A stretch of DNA of 64,000 nt from RYN-133 sp963754285 (GTDB lineage: Bacteria > Actinomycetota > Actinomycetes > Mycobacteriales > Jatrophihabitantaceae): contig CAVWFN010000020.1 in assembly GCA_963754285.1 (NCBI GenBank), positions 124,001-188,000 on the forward strand. Direction: 5' to 3'. This document shows positions 61,580 through 64,000 of the stretch, piece by piece. The notes beneath the pieces are model-generated. The model searched no databases, was not told where the DNA came from, and saw only the letters and a program-made list of their open reading frames with translations. Position 1 is the stretch's first letter; the number at the start of each line of letters is the position of its first letter. The position numbers and the translations under genes are program-made.

Positions 61580-61681
61580 AATCAGTCTTCGGAGGACGCG
61601 CCGAAGTGTCAACTCCCATGCGTGTGACGCCCGGTACGTCGTGACGAGCGTCGCTACAGGGCGCGGTGGGGTGAACGGGCG

Positions 61682-61687
61682 TACCGT
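61682..61687 (+). promoter_or_regulatory. Leaderless -10 box, TACCGT, for the TetR-family gene
   Basis: TACCGT is seven bases before the ATG at 61695 and no Shine-Dalgarno is seen. Confidence 0.45.
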
Positions 61688-61694
61688 TTCGGGC

Positions 61695-62330
61695 ATGGCG
61701 GACGGGCGCACCCGCGCTGAGCGCAAGGAGGCGACCCGGCAACGCCTGCTCGACGTCACGCTGGGCCTCATCGCCAGCCGGAGCCTCGACAGCATCAGCC
61801 TGCGTGAGGTCGCCCGCGAGGCCGGCATCGTCCCGACAGCCTTCTACCGGCATTTCGATTCGATGGACCAACTCGGCGTCGAGCTGGTGGACGAGTGCAT
61901 GCGACCGTTGCGCCAGATGATCCGCGATGCCCGCCGAGGCGTGGCCAGCCACGGCGACATCATCGCCGGCACGATCGAGGTGCTCAGCCGGCAGGTGCGC
62001 GATCACCCCGACCAGTTCCGGTTCCTCGTGCGCGAGCGTTACGGCGGGGTACGACAGGTGCGGCGGGCGATCGACACAGAACTCACTCTGTTCACGAGCG
62101 AACTTGCCGTCGACCTCGCTCGGCTGACCGCGGGTTTCGACTGGAGTTCCGATGACCTCGAGATGACGGCCGATCTGATGGTCGCCGCGATGCTGAAGGC
62201 GATCATGGATCTGCTCGAACTCGACCCACGCCCGGCCAGTCGCCGCGTCAAGGAAGCCGCGGTGCTCGAGCGCGGCACCCGGCAGCTGCGCCTGATTGCA
62301 CTCGGGATGAGCGAATGGCGCAGCAAGTAG
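61695..62330 (+). CDS. TetR-family regulator of the FabR/DesT type
   Basis: A 211-residue TetR-family protein. The HTH region reads ISLREVAREAGIVPTAFYRH, and further parts (VDECMRPLRQMIRDARRG, DHPDQFRFLVRERYGG) are closely similar to E. coli FabR and Pseudomonas DesT, which sense unsaturated/saturated acyl-CoA ratios and control desaturation genes. It is divergent from the ferredoxin reductase/desaturase operon with a matching palindrome at 61562-61579, so it most likely represses that operon. Confidence 0.87.
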   Translation: MADGRTRAERKEATRQRLLDVTLGLIASRSLDSISLREVAREAGIVPTAFYRHFDSMDQLGVELVDECMRPLRQMIRDARRGVASHGDIIAGTIEVLSRQVRDHPDQFRFLVRERYGGVRQVRRAIDTELTLFTSELAVDLARLTAGFDWSSDDLEMTADLMVAAMLKAIMDLLELDPRPASRRVKEAAVLERGTRQLRLIALGMSEWRSK

Positions 62331-62447
62331 CGGTACGCATGTAGATCGGGCTTGACCCAACCCGAACACAGCTCGAACTCGACCGGCACTCCCGACTCGT
62401 ACAACTCCTCAAAGGCGAGATCGTCTCGTCAGTGAGGAGATCAACCG

Positions 62448-62987
62448 ATGACCACGACAAGCAGAGCCGTTGCCGTTCTGGCCGTGTCCGCTGCGTGCCT
62501 GACCGGGCTGGCGCCGGCTGCGGCAGCCGCGGCAACGACACCCACACCGAGTCCCACAGCACGCGCCTGTGACCGGGCGCCCTGGGAGGCGCGGGTGCAG
62601 GGCGCGCCGCACTACCGGTCCGGTGCGGCCAGCGGCGACTACCTCTGGCACGACCGGCGTGGATTCCACCTGCGGGTGACGCACCGCAGCAACGACCGCG
62701 CGGTGTTCAGCGGAACGCTCGTGAGCAGCGCGCCGATGCGCAGGGATCCTGTCCGGCTCGAGGGGCGCGACTACGCCGTCCTCTCGGCGAACCGCAAGGT
62801 GCTCAGCTTCCGGTTCTACAACTACGGCCACACCGACGGCGTCAACTTCCACACCGACTGCGCGCGTGCGCTGACCATCCGCACGCTGCACCGCAACGGC
62901 AACCCGTTGCCGACCTCGGCGGTCTACCTCGGCGCGACGAAGGCACACCCGGCCGACATCCCGTTCACGGTGCACCGCGTGCGCTAA
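62448..62987 (+). CDS. Secreted protein of unknown function
   Basis: A 179-residue exported protein: signal peptide (AVAVLAVSAACLTGLAPAAA, cleavage around residue 28), a short Pro/Thr linker and a beta-rich domain with GDYLWHDRRGFHLRVTHRS, LVSSAPMRRDPVRLEG and NYGHTDGVNFHTDCARA. Two Cys (ARACDR, TDCAR) could form a disulfide. No known family or enzyme motif. GTGAGGAGA before the ATG at 62448 is a good ribosome site. Confidence 0.75.
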   Translation: MTTTSRAVAVLAVSAACLTGLAPAAAAAATTPTPSPTARACDRAPWEARVQGAPHYRSGAASGDYLWHDRRGFHLRVTHRSNDRAVFSGTLVSSAPMRRDPVRLEGRDYAVLSANRKVLSFRFYNYGHTDGVNFHTDCARALTIRTLHRNGNPLPTSAVYLGATKAHPADIPFTVHRVR

Positions 62988-62991
62988 GTGC

Positions 62992-63297
62992 TCACGCCAG
63001 CGGCAGACCCGCTGCGGTTTCGTCGACTATCCCGGCGAGGGTGAGGTCCTTGTCGGTCACTCCACCCGCGCTGTGGGTCGACAGGGTGACGTCGACCCAG
63101 CGCCACCGGATCGACAGATCCGGGTGGTGATCGAGTTCCTCGCATCGTGGCGCGATGCGGTTGACGAACTCGACGGCCGTCGGGAAGTCGGCGAATTCGA
63201 TCGAGCGCGAGAGCTGTTCGGTGCTGCCCGCCCAGTCCGCGTGCAGCGACTCGAGTCCGGTGTCGATGGCGGCCTGATCCAGAACCTGCGCGCTCAT
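62992..63297 (-). CDS. Pterin-4a-carbinolamine dehydratase
   Basis: A 101-residue PCD/DCoH-family protein. The active-site motif CEELDHHPDLSIRWRWVDVT carries the two catalytic histidines, and STHSAGGVTDKDLTLA completes the family C-terminus. It dehydrates 4a-hydroxytetrahydropterin and helps recycle pterin cofactors; in bacteria lacking phenylalanine hydroxylase it may act in molybdopterin or folate-related chemistry. Ends four bases from the convergent secreted protein stop and is divergent from orn. Confidence 0.9.
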   Translation of the reverse strand: MSAQVLDQAAIDTGLESLHADWAGSTEQLSRSIEFADFPTAVEFVNRIAPRCEELDHHPDLSIRWRWVDVTLSTHSAGGVTDKDLTLAGIVDETAAGLPLA

Positions 63298-63359
63298 CTG
63301 TCCACCCTAATCAGACCTCTGGCCAGACCACGAGCGCGGTGACAGCGCGCTCAGGGAGA

Positions 63360-63365
63360 TAGCCT
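63360..63365 (+). promoter_or_regulatory. Leaderless -10 box, TAGCCT, for orn
   Basis: TAGCCT is seven bases before the ATG at 63373, with no Shine-Dalgarno in front of the start codon. Confidence 0.5.
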
Positions 63366-63372
63366 TCTGCGC

Positions 63373-63990
63373 ATGGCAGAGCGGTTGGTGTGGGTCGACT
63401 GTGAGATGACGGGGCTCGATCTGGCACGAGACGCGTTGATCGAGGTCGCCGTGATCGTGACCGACGCCGATCTGGTTCCGGTCGACGACGGGCTCGACGT
63501 GGTCATCAACGTCGCCGATGACGTCCTCGACACGATGATCCCGTTCGTCCACGACATGCACGAGTCATCGGGGCTCACCGAGGCCGTCCGCGCCTCCACG
63601 ATCACGCTCGGCGACGCCGAGACCATGGTGCTCGACTACGTGCGCAGTCACGTGCCTGAAGCCCGCACGGCCCCGTTGTGCGGCAACTCGATCGCCACCG
63701 ACCGCGGCTTCCTCGCGAGGGACATGCCGCGGCTGGACGAGCACCTGCACTACCGCATGATCGACGTGTCGTCGATCAAGGAGCTCTCCAAGCGCTGGTA
63801 CCCGCGTGTCTATCAGTCGCAGCCGCCGAAGGGCCTCGCCCACCGCGCGCTCGCGGACATTCGCGAGAGCATCCGCGAACTCGCCTACTACCGGCAGACT
63901 CTGTTCGTCGAGCCGCCCGGACCCAGCCAGGAGCAGGCTCAGGCGGCTGCCCAGGCGGTTCTCGACGCAGGACAGCGACGGGTAGACTGA
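63373..63990 (+). CDS. orn: Oligoribonuclease
   Basis: A 205-residue DEDDh 3'-5' exoribonuclease that degrades RNA oligomers of two to five bases and pGpG from c-di-GMP turnover. Acidic site residues are in WVDCEMTGLD (D, E), GNSIATDRGFL (Asp) and HRALADIRESI (His, Asp); the ELSKRWYP segment is also typical. The C-terminal tail is Gln/Ala-rich as in actinobacterial proteins. The window ends a few bases after its stop. Confidence 0.94.
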   Translation: MAERLVWVDCEMTGLDLARDALIEVAVIVTDADLVPVDDGLDVVINVADDVLDTMIPFVHDMHESSGLTEAVRASTITLGDAETMVLDYVRSHVPEARTAPLCGNSIATDRGFLARDMPRLDEHLHYRMIDVSSIKELSKRWYPRVYQSQPPKGLAHRALADIRESIRELAYYRQTLFVEPPGPSQEQAQAAAQAVLDAGQRRVD

Positions 63991-64000
63991 CGCGGCTGCG

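Overview
This is a G+C-rich actinobacterial chromosome segment. The evidence is a full mce operon with two Mce-associated proteins, several F420/LLM-type enzymes, a mycothiol-linked DsbA-like reductase, a CtaJ-like oxidase subunit, Cys-to-Glu type ribose-5-phosphate isomerase B, and many GTG starts. A block from rpiB to ssb follows the order I remember for Mycobacterium tuberculosis Rv2465c-Rv2478c (rpiB, nitroreductase, pepN, HNH protein, glbO, aglA, hypothetical, thioesterase, ettA, ssb). The genus cannot be fixed from the sequence alone; a non-mycobacterial relative within the Actinomycetota is most likely. No phage, plasmid, intact insertion sequence, rRNA or CRISPR array is visible.

Layout. 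0-10.2 kb: a partial hydrolase, a ParA-like ATPase with a frame-broken small gene, hydrolase and F420/PPOX genes, a base-repair glycosylase, a cytoplasmic HTH-PASTA protein, and a lysine catabolism cassette (Lrp regulator, lysine 6-aminotransferase, HglS-type 2-oxoadipate dioxygenase). 10.2-16.5 kb: secreted and envelope proteins, an AlkB-type oxygenase, a cation/proton antiporter and a PucR regulator. 16.6-26.3 kb: the mce lipid-import operon (yrbEA, yrbEB, mceA-F and two mce-associated genes), almost every junction overlapping. 26.3-37.2 kb: rpiB, a CtaG-like protein, a decayed DUF222/HNH gene, a reductive pyrimidine degradation operon and a heme oxygenase-bacteriophytochrome pair whose photoreceptor ends in a PP2C/SpoIIE phosphatase; this stretch interrupts the mycobacterial gene order. 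37.2-54.8 kb: the remainder of the syntenic block, with extra genes (lytic transglycosylase, DUF5130, CtaJ-like, amidase, MscS channel, flavin disulfide reductase). 54.9-64 kb: tRNA-Arg(TCT), a cassette of an IPT/TIG membrane protein, two Tat-type ferritin-like proteins and a cupredoxin lipoprotein, a desaturase/ferredoxin-reductase operon with a FabR/DesT-like regulator, a pterin dehydratase and oligoribonuclease.

Regulation visible in the sequence. At least ten genes have a TANNNT -10 box six or seven bases before the start codon and no Shine-Dalgarno, which means leaderless transcripts. Several clean palindromes sit at promoter positions: upstream of the PPOX gene, lat, the bphO operon, and the desaturase operon (where it resembles the DesT/FabR operator).

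Quality caution. Four genes (a small gene after parA, a winged-helix/AlkZ-like gene, a DUF222/HNH gene and the bacteriophytochrome) each read cleanly only if one or two single-base frame changes are allowed. Four of the five junctions correspond to one extra base. This could be real decay or indel errors in the assembly.
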